Source: Candidatus Methanoplasma sp. (GTDB lineage Archaea; Thermoplasmatota; Thermoplasmata; Methanomassiliicoccales; Methanomethylophilaceae). Taken from it: 5,110 bases of DNA. Each line of letters opens with the position of its first letter. Position 1 is the stretch's first letter. The stretch spans positions 1-5,110 of the forward strand of contig JAIRQG010000020.1 in the NCBI GenBank assembly GCA_031256615.1. The letters are read 5' to 3'. Made by a program: the position numbers and the translations under genes. The notes beneath the pieces were generated by a model, which was not told the DNA's origin, ran no database searches, and worked only from the letters and a program-made list of their open reading frames with translations. This document shows positions 1 through 5,110 of the stretch, in pieces.

Positions 1-6
1 GTCCTG

Positions 7-927
7 ATGTACGACGGAGGGGTGTACAGGGCGGAAGAGCTTCACGAACTCATAGAGGACCTGGGAGGCGTTGTGGTCCAAACAACAAGGAGTTCGCAGC
101 TTCTGTCGGTCACGATGTCGATCCCCTCTGAAGATAAAGAGAAGGTGACCGAGTTCTGCAAAGACCTCGGAGGAACGGTGAAAACGGTCCCTCTGGCGGG
201 AACTGAGATCGCAGTAGTAGGTCCGACGCTGGGGCGGCACCATATGCCGCATCCTATATGCGACATAGCCGAGAGCCTCAGGAGGCGCGGCGCGATAACA
301 GTGGTCATGGGGCTTGCGAGAGGAAGGGGCAAGCTGACCTCCCAGATAAGCCTGGAAGAAAAGATGATAATCGATGAATACGACGCGGCGATATTCTCGC
401 TGGGTAATTTCAAACCCTGCATAGAGGCAAAGACGGACCTCTTCAGCGACATCAAGATACCGGTGATCCTTGTCTCCGGACCCGAACCGGACGGGGTCGC
501 CGACAAATGCGACGGCATGGTGTCCGGGGTCGGGAGAAAGGTCTCCAGGATGAGGACCGCCCCCGAGAGGGAGAAACTGGACGAGATCGCGGACCTTGTG
601 GAAAAGGTCCTGGATGACAAGAGGAAGCTTCTGGATGAGGACCCTCTCTTCATACATCCGGCAGAGATAAAACTGCTTCTCGAAGAGTATGAGCCCATCA
701 GCATGTGCCTGAGGCCTGCGCCCATCGTCCTGCATCTGGACGGCCTCAGGGTAAAGGTCGGATACGAGGAACACTGCGAGAACATCGAGAACATGATGAT
801 ATACGGCCGCAGATTGAGCGACATATGCAGACTGTCCCCGTCCAAGATAAACGACAGCAGCATAATTATAAAGATCAAAACGCAGTCCGAAGTGCGTCAG
901 GAAGATTCCGAGAGAGAACAGGGATGA
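7..927 (+). CDS. mmp7: Methanogenesis marker protein 7 (MCR activation/assembly factor), 5' end possibly outside window
   Basis: The 306-residue product matches my recollection of methanogenesis marker protein 7, a family found only in organisms with methyl-coenzyme M reductase. Recognisable blocks are an N-terminal YDGGVYRAEEL segment (residues 2-12), a central AGTEIAVVGPTLGRHHMPHP block (64-83), CDIAESLRRRGA (85-96), EYDAAIFSLGNFKPC (124-138), IPVILVSGPE (151-160) and a C-terminal LHLDGLRVKVGYE block (242-254). From the literature, Mmp7 is a cytoplasmic component of the ATP-dependent complex that reductively activates the nickel cofactor F430 of MCR, with McrC and other marker proteins. Seven cysteines are scattered (51, 85, 138, 168, 234, 257, 274) and form no classic Fe-S motif. 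The frame is still open through the first six bases, no ribosome binding site is visible, and homologues as I remember them have a few residues before the GGVY block, so the true start may lie left of the window. The stop overlaps the next gene by four bases (ATGA), suggesting one operon. Family call fairly sure; start uncertain. Confidence 0.85.
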   Translation: MYDGGVYRAEELHELIEDLGGVVVQTTRSSQLLSVTMSIPSEDKEKVTEFCKDLGGTVKTVPLAGTEIAVVGPTLGRHHMPHPICDIAESLRRRGAITVVMGLARGRGKLTSQISLEEKMIIDEYDAAIFSLGNFKPCIEAKTDLFSDIKIPVILVSGPEPDGVADKCDGMVSGVGRKVSRMRTAPEREKLDEIADLVEKVLDDKRKLLDEDPLFIHPAEIKLLLEEYEPISMCLRPAPIVLHLDGLRVKVGYEEHCENIENMMIYGRRLSDICRLSPSKINDSSIIIKIKTQSEVRQEDSEREQG

Positions 928-1334
928 TCCGCAAAGGAACATACATCCTGATCCTGGAAATGCCTGAAGCGCGGATCAGAGTGGGGGCGCTGGGTATCGT
1001 GAATGTCCCAAAGGGGACGTATTGTTACGTAGGAAGCGCGATGAACGGCCTCGACCAGCGGATCGGAAGGCATCTCTCTAAAGGCAAAAAGATACGCTGG
1101 CACATAGATCGTCTTACGGAGATATGTACGCAGATAGAGGCCTATGAGGCCGCAACGCAGGAGATCACCGAATGCGGACTCGGAAAACTTGTGCTGGAAA
1201 GCGGCGGATCCGGCTTCGTAAAGGGGTTCGGCTGTTCCGACTGCAGATGCTTTACGCATCTTTTCCTTTTGAACGAAAAGACGAAAGAAAAGCTTTGTTC
1301 CAGCTCCTCTCTTGTCCCGCATCTGAACCTGTAA
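924..1334 (+). CDS. DUF123 / GIY-YIG-like (Uri superfamily endonuclease-type) protein
   Basis: The 136-residue product fits the DUF123 family (COG1833, 'Uri superfamily endonuclease'), a compact GIY-YIG-like fold common in archaea and sometimes fused to endonuclease III. Visible signatures are KGTYILIL (residues 4-11), GTYCYVGSAMNGLDQRIGRH (31-50, holding the YVG core and the Arg46/His50 region expected near the active site), RWHIDRLT (58-65), ECGLGKLV (83-90) and GFGCSDCRCFTHLF (101-114), the family's C-terminal hallmark. Length is normal for a stand-alone member. I chose ATG 924 because homology begins at once (MIRKGTYILIL) and because it overlaps the mmp7 stop as ATGA, implying translational coupling; the only Shine-Dalgarno-like sequence is a weak AGAGAG at 911-916. 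A longer in-frame reading from 705 would be antithetical to the mmp7 coding frame. The biological role of DUF123 is not established; a nucleic-acid-cleaving function is inferred from the fold only. Nothing links it mechanistically to MCR apart from the shared transcript. Confidence 0.85.
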   Translation: MIRKGTYILILEMPEARIRVGALGIVNVPKGTYCYVGSAMNGLDQRIGRHLSKGKKIRWHIDRLTEICTQIEAYEAATQEITECGLGKLVLESGGSGFVKGFGCSDCRCFTHLFLLNEKTKEKLCSSSSLVPHLNL

Positions 1335-1428
1335 GTCCCCCGGCCTTCTGGAGCATCCCGGTCTGGGCATGTCTTCAACCGCGGTCGCACGTATCTGACA
1401 CTAAAACCGTTGGCCATCTGCACAACCC

Positions 1429-1438
1429 TTATAATATA
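1429..1438 (+). promoter_or_regulatory. Archaeal TATA-like box of the flavoprotein gene
   Basis: TTATAATATA stands out as an A/T-only block in an otherwise C/G-rich spacer, 56 bases before the start codon. With the usual archaeal spacing of about 25 bases to the start site, transcription would begin near 1458-1463 and leave a 5' leader of about 30-35 bases, long enough to carry the Shine-Dalgarno sequence that is present. The purine-rich BRE expected just upstream is not convincing (ACAACCC). Assignment is inferred from position and composition. Confidence 0.55.
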
Positions 1439-1482
1439 TCAATCGCTACCCGACTTTAATTGAAATACGCGCTTTTGAGCAC

Positions 1483-1487
1483 GGAGG
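1483..1487 (+). promoter_or_regulatory. Strong ribosome binding site deciding the flavoprotein start
   Basis: GGAGG lies six bases before ATG 1494, optimal spacing for pairing with the 3' end of 16S rRNA. It is the clearest Shine-Dalgarno sequence in the window and fixes the start of the 905-residue flavoprotein at ATG 1494. Confidence 0.8.
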
Positions 1488-1493
1488 CAAGTC

Positions 1494-4211
1494 ATGAATT
1501 CAGCGGATGAAAACAGGTCAGAAGGGATCGCAAATGCTATTGAGGCTCTGAAGATTGCAGTGGGAAACGAGAATGTCAAAACATGCGGCGGGGGATGTTG
1601 CGGCGCAGACGTATGCATCACACCCAACAGCACAGCGGATATCTCGAAGACCATCGCCGTCGCGAAAAAGAACAGGCTTACTGTCGTTTCCAGCAATAAC
1701 CCCTCGTGGACAATAGACGGGAAGGAACTCGCCAACGGCGGAGTGTTCATAGACCTGTCGAAAATGAGCAAGATCGTCAAGATCGACCCGGTCGCAATGT
1801 CGGTAAGGGTCGGCGCAGGATGCACATTCAAGGTCCTGGCTGAAGCATGTTCAAAGGAAGGGTTCACGCTGGGGTCGTACCCGTTCGACAGATCCTCCAC
1901 CGTCGGCTCGTGGGTCGTGACCAGCGGCATAGGCTACGGCACGTACAAGTACGGCAACTCGAAAGACAATGTCATAAACATTCAGGCAGTGGCCGAGGAT
2001 GCGACTGTCATAGAGACAGGATACGATGAGATCGGTTACTACATGTCCGGATACAACCTCACGCAGATGTTCGCCGGTTCGGAAGGAACGCTCGGCGTCG
2101 TGACCGAAGCAACGCTCAAACTGTTCCCGAGGGGGATCAACAGGCTATGCGCATATCAGTTCGAGTCGATAGAGAAGATGCATGGAGCGATCAAAAGCAT
2201 CGTTCAGCACCCGAGCATAAAACCCCGCAACATCGCCTGGTGCGCAAAGAACAGGACCATCGCTTTTGTGCTTGACGGCGCAAAGGAGCCGGTGGATCTC
2301 GAAGAGCAGTCGATCGGCGCGATCATGGAAAAGATCCCTGCTGTCAAGGTCGAGAAGAAGACCGCCTGCAAGGTCTGCGAAGCAATATGCAGACCCTGTA
2401 CCTCAAAGACAGCTAAAGCAATAGTTCCCATCAAAAATTGGAAGGGCATTGTATCAGCGTTCGATGATGCGGTATACGGTACCATCGCGGATCGCAGCAC
2501 CGCCTGCGTGATCTCCGCCGATGAAAATGCTCTTGCAGACAACGCGGCAAAGTTCGGAGGAAAGGTCCTCGGACACGGTTCTTTCGTATGGAACCTGTCC
2601 GCGCTTGAGGAAAAGGAAGAGAAGGACCTCAAAAGAGAGGTCACTCCGGAGATAATATCAGCGCTTGAGGGAGCTGTAGGGAAGAACAACATCACAACGA
2701 ACGGAGTGGACCTCCTGCTTTACAGCAAGGACCTGGCGCCTCTGCCCAAGGAAGCGGGCATTGCGTTCAAGAACATCCCGGATGTCGTCGTCAGGCCGTC
2801 GACGGTCAGCCAGATATCCGCAGTTGTGAAGATCGCCTACAAACACGGCATACCGATAGTCCCGAGAGGCAACTCTTCATGGGGATTGGGCGGATGCATG
2901 CCCACCAGCGGCGGGATCGTGATCGACCTCTCATCAAAAATGAATAAGATAGCGGAGATCAACACCGAAGAACTTTACGTGAAAGCGGGTGCTGGATGCA
3001 CTTGGAAAGAGGTCCTCGACACCTGCATGAAGAAAGGATACATCGTCGGGTCATACCCGACAAGCTTCCCCTCGGCTACGATCGGAGCGTGGATCGCGAC
3101 GAACGGCATGGGAGTAGGCTCATACAAATACGGATCGGCGAAGGACAACGTACTGAACATGGAGGTCGTGCTGTCCGACGGAACAATACTTGAGACAGGC
3201 TGCAACAGCATGGGCACATACGGCGCAGGATACAACCTGAACCAGATGTTCTCCGGTTCGGAAGGAACGCTGTGCGTGTTCGGCACCGTTACGCTGAGGA
3301 TCCACCCGATGGGCATCATAAAACCGCTGGCATACAGCTACGAGACCCTGAAGGATATGCATGGCACGATAGAGAAGATCGCTCAGCACCCGAACATAAG
3401 GCCGCTGCACATGGCTTTCGAGGATGAGCTTCACTTCGCCAACCAGAGAAGGGCCGGCGTCAAGGCGCCTGACGAGAAAAGCCTGCTTCTCATTACGCTG
3501 CAGGGCGACAAAGCTTTCGTTGAGCGCGACATGGCAGAACTTGATTCCATCACCGCAGAGCTCGGAGGAAAAAGGATTAACGACGATGTCGGCGCCCACG
3601 AATGGGAAGAGAGATGCTACGAATTCAGGGCAAGAAAGGTCGGCGTGGGAGAAATACCCGCCGAAGTTGTTGTTCCGGTATCAAAATTCGGCCCGTTCAC
3701 GGACGAATGCTATAACGGTTTCAAGAAAATGAAAATGGAGGCAGGAGGCGTCATGGGCGTGGTAGTTGACCGCAACACCATAATGTTCATGCCTTACTAC
3801 TTCAAGGATGACGAATCCCTGCTGGGAATGACGGCTTTCGCGTTTAACTTCTATCTTGGGGACAGGGCGACCGAACACGGCGGAAGGACCACCGGATTCG
3901 GAGTGTTCTTTGCCTGGAACCTCGACAATATACACGATGCCTCAACGGTGCAGTATATGAGAGCGATGAAGACAAAGTTAGATCCGCGCGACGTCATCAA
4001 CCCCGGACACCTCGTATGCGGGACCACAAGGTTCGGCATCAAGATGAGCAAACAGCTCATGGGCGTCGGCAGCAGCCTCATGCAGGCAGTTAAAAAGCTC
4101 ATGCCTACGAACACAACCTTTGCGGACAACAAAGAGAGATTCAGATATAATGAGCTCGAACACCGCAAAGATATGGACAGGAACCATAAGCTGGGAGACG
4201 GAACTCAGTAA
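1494..4211 (+). CDS. Tandem-duplicated GlcD-type FAD-binding oxidoreductase (two fused VAO/PCMH-family halves)
   Basis: This 905-residue protein consists of two GlcD-like flavoprotein units (D-lactate/glycolate dehydrogenase type) in one uninterrupted frame; single-unit members are about 450-550 residues. The C-terminal half (about 383-845) looks complete: PDVVVRPST (429-437), FAD pyrophosphate loop PRGNSSWGLGG (457-467), ATIGAWIATNGMGVGSYKYG (528-547), LSDGTILETG, SGSEGTL (587-593), a cap domain, and the family's terminal LDPRDVINPG (829-838). The N-terminal half (about 1-380) keeps STVGSWVVTSGIGYGTYKYG (135-154) and AGSEGTL (194-200), but its pyrophosphate loop reads SSNNPSWTIDG (66-76), its cap is about 48 residues shorter, and the DP...NPG end is missing. 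It carries C31/C35/C36/C41 and C292/C295/C299/C302, absent from the other half. After NPG a basic tail of about 60 residues follows. No signal peptide or transmembrane segment is evident, so it is probably cytoplasmic. Substrate and electron acceptor cannot be named; no HdrD-like partner is in the window. Relatives of alkyl-DHAP synthase type are an alternative within the same superfamily. Confidence 0.85.
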   Translation: MNSADENRSEGIANAIEALKIAVGNENVKTCGGGCCGADVCITPNSTADISKTIAVAKKNRLTVVSSNNPSWTIDGKELANGGVFIDLSKMSKIVKIDPVAMSVRVGAGCTFKVLAEACSKEGFTLGSYPFDRSSTVGSWVVTSGIGYGTYKYGNSKDNVINIQAVAEDATVIETGYDEIGYYMSGYNLTQMFAGSEGTLGVVTEATLKLFPRGINRLCAYQFESIEKMHGAIKSIVQHPSIKPRNIAWCAKNRTIAFVLDGAKEPVDLEEQSIGAIMEKIPAVKVEKKTACKVCEAICRPCTSKTAKAIVPIKNWKGIVSAFDDAVYGTIADRSTACVISADENALADNAAKFGGKVLGHGSFVWNLSALEEKEEKDLKREVTPEIISALEGAVGKNNITTNGVDLLLYSKDLAPLPKEAGIAFKNIPDVVVRPSTVSQISAVVKIAYKHGIPIVPRGNSSWGLGGCMPTSGGIVIDLSSKMNKIAEINTEELYVKAGAGCTWKEVLDTCMKKGYIVGSYPTSFPSATIGAWIATNGMGVGSYKYGSAKDNVLNMEVVLSDGTILETGCNSMGTYGAGYNLNQMFSGSEGTLCVFGTVTLRIHPMGIIKPLAYSYETLKDMHGTIEKIAQHPNIRPLHMAFEDELHFANQRRAGVKAPDEKSLLLITLQGDKAFVERDMAELDSITAELGGKRINDDVGAHEWEERCYEFRARKVGVGEIPAEVVVPVSKFGPFTDECYNGFKKMKMEAGGVMGVVVDRNTIMFMPYYFKDDESLLGMTAFAFNFYLGDRATEHGGRTTGFGVFFAWNLDNIHDASTVQYMRAMKTKLDPRDVINPGHLVCGTTRFGIKMSKQLMGVGSSLMQAVKKLMPTNTTFADNKERFRYNELEHRKDMDRNHKLGDGTQ
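1608..2240 (+). repeat. Internal duplication, copy A (flavin domain of the N-terminal half)
   Basis: Residues 39-249 of the flavoprotein align nearly without gaps to residues 430-642. Counting by hand over residues 150-249 against 543-642 gives 50 identities in 100 ungapped positions. The likeness persists at DNA level: a 19-base identical stretch lies at 2074-2092 and 3253-3271, exactly 1179 bases (393 codons) apart. The offset is 391 codons near the pyrophosphate loop and 393 after it, so small indels separate the copies. This copy has the degraded loop. Confidence 0.85.
2781..3419 (+). repeat. Internal duplication, copy B (flavin domain of the C-terminal half)
   Basis: This is the partner of copy A, covering residues 430-642. 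It retains the canonical PRGxSSWGLGG loop, ATIGAWIATNGMG and SGSEGTL signatures, so it is the copy expected to bind FAD. Shared blocks with copy A include YKYG..KDNV, GYNL.QMF, GSEGTL, MHG.I and QHP.I.P. Roughly half of residues match over the best 100 positions. Confidence 0.85.
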
Positions 4212-4302
4212 ACCCCTTCAAAAAACCTTTTGTTAATTAAAAAACAGCAGCATCCTCACATTCGGCCTCAGTTCCTGCGTCCGGGGATCAAACCTGCCAA
4301 AT
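4212..4302. other. Intergenic gap with A/T-rich block (possible terminator and/or promoter)
   Basis: These 91 bases contain a strongly A/T-rich block at about 4218-4245, including CCTTTTGTT at 4226-4234 and TTAATTAAAA at 4233-4242. The T-rich part could end transcription of the flavoprotein gene in archaeal fashion, and the TTAATTAAAA block could be a TATA-like element for the small downstream gene, placing its start near 4265. Both readings rest on composition alone. The reading frame of the downstream gene stays open from 4237 onward, without an ATG. Confidence 0.35.
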
Positions 4303-4578
4303 GTGCATGAACAGATGCCTTATTATTCGATTATGGACGAATATGGTAGAAAAAAGTATTTTGCCCTCCCGATAATAGAGGTAGCGAATACAAACAATAC
4401 AGAGTCGAGAACCGTTTTGAGGCTCTTTGATGATGCAGAGTCAATCGGCCGTTCCGATGTGGAGCGTGCTATGGGAGTTTCCAGGTCCAAAGCAAGTGCG
4501 ATCCTGTCGGGACTTGTGGCTGACGGTATTTTAAAGATAATCGGTGATGGACGTAACACTAAATACCGGCTAAAATGA
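4303..4578 (+). CDS. Small winged-helix DNA-binding protein, possibly a truncated remnant
   Basis: The 91-residue product ends in a clear winged helix-turn-helix: RTVLRLFDDA (residues 36-45, first helix), GRSDVERAMGV (49-59, second helix), SRSKASAILSGLVADG (60-75, recognition helix) and ILKIIGDGRNTKYRL (76-90, the hairpin wing). This layout resembles MarR/ArsR-like domains and also the C-terminal domain of larger ATP-binding AlbA_2-type regulators. The first 30 residues, with DEYGRKKYFALP, are not recognised. The start is uncertain: GTG 4303 or ATG 4315 (residue 5), neither with a convincing Shine-Dalgarno; GGGGAT at 4283-4288 is too far away. The frame is open upstream to the TAA at 4234-4236, so this may be the surviving end of a longer gene. 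G+C is lower than in the neighbours (about 33 % over 4321-4380, against near 60 % in sampled flavoprotein and mmp7 stretches), hinting at foreign origin. DNA binding is likely; target and role are unknown. Confidence 0.65.
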   Translation: MHEQMPYYSIMDEYGRKKYFALPIIEVANTNNTESRTVLRLFDDAESIGRSDVERAMGVSRSKASAILSGLVADGILKIIGDGRNTKYRLK

Positions 4579-4591
4579 CGTGTGCTCCTGC

Positions 4592-4596
4592 TTTTT
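4592..4596 (+). terminator. Candidate T-tract terminator of the winged-helix gene
   Basis: CTTTTTG begins 13 bases after the TGA stop of the winged-helix gene. Archaeal RNA polymerase can terminate at short T-runs without a hairpin, so placement fits, but five T residues is marginal. The imperfect hairpin just after it (4599-4618) is on the wrong side for a bacterial-type intrinsic terminator. Confidence 0.35.
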
Positions 4597-4669
4597 GCAT
4601 ATAAGCGGATGCTCATATATCAGCGGTCTGCTGTGCTGTGCTCCAGTCCATCCTCAATGATTTCCACAC

Positions 4670-4674
4670 AAAAA
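4670..4674 (-). terminator. Candidate T-tract terminator of the HAD gene
   Basis: On the minus strand the sequence CTTTTTG occurs 14-18 bases after the HAD stop codon, in an A/T-rich setting that also includes the stop region. This mirrors the T5 signal on the opposite strand and fits convergent genes that each end on a short T-run. Support is composition and position only. Confidence 0.35.
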
Positions 4675-4687
4675 GATATGGAACCTT

Positions 4688-5110
4688 TTATTTTATCATT
4701 TCAAGAAGCGAAGCGACGCCGTTGATAACGCGTATATTCGGGTCGGCGGCATTCCAGTCCTCAAGGCGGTATCCGCCCGAAAGCACTCCGTAGAATCCCG
4801 CGCCGGAGTCCCTTGCTGAGAGCCAATCTATCTTATGATCGCCGAGGAAAAGGATCTCCTCCGGCCTTACGCCGAGAAGGTTCCCAAGATTAACGATAGC
4901 TTTGGGGGACGGCTTTGCCTCATTGTCCGGAAAATCATCCCTCGCGACGACCGCATCGAACAATCCGAGCACATTGCTTTTCTTCAGTATGCATTCGGCA
5001 TACTCACGCCCGCCTCTGGTAAGGATCCCGGTCTTGTATCCTTTTTTCCGCAGCGCCGTGACTGTCTCTACCGCGCCGTCGAACGGCCTTGATATGTCCG
5101 TATACTCCAT
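4688..5110 (-). CDS. HAD-superfamily hydrolase (phosphoglycolate-phosphatase-like), N-terminus cut by window edge
   Basis: The visible 140 residues are the C-terminal part of a haloacid dehalogenase-family hydrolase. Counted from the first in-window Met, motif II is the Thr in GILTRGG (Thr31), motif III is Lys67 in EAKPSPKA, and motif IV is FLGDHKIDWLSARDSG (89-103, with Asp91 and Asp95 as probable Mg2+ ligands). The FDAVVARDDF segment (51-60) before the Lys is typical of the Gph/CbbY-like subgroup. Motif I (DxD, the nucleophile aspartate) is absent, and the Met at 5110-5108 is the last codon of the window, so the gene almost certainly continues to the right with the catalytic aspartate and most of the cap domain. 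A phosphatase acting on a small phosphorylated metabolite is the usual role; the cap that sets specificity is not in view, so no substrate is assigned. It is transcribed toward the winged-helix gene and ends in TAA. Confidence 0.85.
   Translation of the reverse strand: MEYTDISRPFDGAVETVTALRKKGYKTGILTRGGREYAECILKKSNVLGLFDAVVARDDFPDNEAKPSPKAIVNLGNLLGVRPEEILFLGDHKIDWLSARDSGAGFYGVLSGGYRLEDWNAADPNIRVINGVASLLEMIK

Larger units (their letters stand above)
1335..1493 (+). other. Intergenic region upstream of the tandem flavoprotein
   Basis: These 159 bases separate the mmp7-DUF123 unit from the flavoprotein gene. The left part (to about 1420) is C/G-rich and shows no coding frame with recognisable protein similarity, no tRNA shape and no clear T-tract terminator. 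The right part holds the TATA-like box and ribosome binding site listed separately. The region therefore appears to contain the promoter of the flavoprotein gene, which would be transcribed independently of the upstream pair. Confidence 0.6.
4579..4687. other. Convergent intergenic region with candidate termination signals
   Basis: These 109 bases lie between the 3' ends of the winged-helix gene (plus) and the HAD gene (minus). I see a T5 run on the plus strand at 4592-4596, a T5 run on the minus strand at 4670-4674, a small imperfect hairpin at 4599-4618 and a CTGTG-rich tract around 4630-4642. No coding frame or RNA gene is recognised. Confidence 0.5.

Noticed and set aside
42..878. Long antisense open frame (278 residues) opposite mmp7
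   Set aside because: Its translation is serine-rich, low-complexity and without recognisable motifs, and it lies wholly opposite a confidently identified gene; it is a shadow of mmp7 codon bias.
705..923. Upstream extension of the DUF123 frame inside mmp7
   Set aside because: DUF123 homology starts exactly at Met 924; the residues before it are an out-of-frame reading of mmp7.
1335..1428. Possible small RNA or tRNA in the spacer before the flavoprotein gene
   Set aside because: No cloverleaf, C/D-box or H/ACA pattern could be found by eye and there is no flanking promoter/terminator pair for an independent transcript.
2204..2695. Antisense open frames opposite the flavoprotein (also 1439-1930, 2975-3319, 3120-3599, 3851-4168)
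   Set aside because: None shows a family motif or a ribosome binding site, and all overlap a well-supported coding frame on the plus strand.
2074..3271. 19-base identical direct repeat as a mobile-element or recombination-site signature
   Set aside because: Both copies encode the conserved (S)GSEGTL flavin-domain motif in the same frame 393 codons apart; the repeat is explained by the internal gene duplication.
1494..4211. Two separate adjacent GlcD genes, or a fusion created by a sequencing error
   Set aside because: There is no stop codon, no internal Shine-Dalgarno plus start at the junction near 2620-2660, and the linker (about residues 369-385) reads as continuous charged protein sequence, so a genuine single-chain fusion is the simplest reading.
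4323..4616. Antisense open frame opposite the winged-helix gene
   Set aside because: The translation lacks recognisable motifs, whereas the plus-strand frame gives a coherent helix-turn-helix plus wing.
1..5110. CRISPR array, insertion sequence, attachment site or replication origin
   Set aside because: No regularly spaced repeats, transposase-like coding sequence, terminal inverted repeats or clustered origin boxes were seen.

Overview
The window looks like methanogen chromosome. The first gene is recognisable as methanogenesis marker protein 7, a family restricted to archaea that carry methyl-coenzyme M reductase (MCR). The second is a DUF123/Uri-type protein common in archaea. Expression signals are archaeal: an A/T-rich TATA-like box (1429-1438), a GGAGG Shine-Dalgarno and short T-tracts. 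G+C in sampled stretches is near 60 % in the main genes. Together with a GlcD-type flavoprotein, this fits Methanomassiliicoccales/Methanomethylophilaceae best, but that placement is inference; a Methanomicrobia-type host is not excluded. All five visible stop codons are TAA or TGA. This agrees with a UAG-sparing, pyrrolysine-using methanogen, but five genes prove nothing.

Layout. (1) 1-1334, plus strand: a two-gene unit, Mmp7 followed by a DUF123 GIY-YIG-like protein, overlapping by ATGA at 924-927. (2) 1335-1493: intergenic promoter region with a TATA-like box and a strong ribosome binding site. (3) 1494-4211, plus strand: one 905-residue protein made of two tandem GlcD/FAD_binding_4-type halves that arose by internal duplication. 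The second half keeps the canonical flavin signatures. The first half has a degraded pyrophosphate loop, a shorter cap domain, and two cysteine clusters that the second half lacks. (4) 4212-4302: A/T-rich intergenic gap. (5) 4303-4578, plus strand: a small A/T-rich winged-helix protein, possibly a remnant of something larger. (6) 4579-4687: convergent intergenic region with T-tracts on both strands and a small imperfect hairpin. (7) 4688-5110, minus strand: the C-terminal part of a HAD-superfamily hydrolase, running off the right edge.

How the genes fit together. Mmp7 belongs to the machinery that activates MCR. The tandem flavoprotein is probably a redox enzyme of the D-lactate/glycolate dehydrogenase type, but no partner gene (for example HdrD-like or another CCG-domain Fe-S protein) is in view, so its substrate and electron acceptor are unknown. 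The most unusual object is this flavoprotein: a catalytic-looking C-terminal half fused to a diverged, cysteine-bearing pseudo-GlcD half. No mobile element, CRISPR array, tRNA or rRNA was seen.
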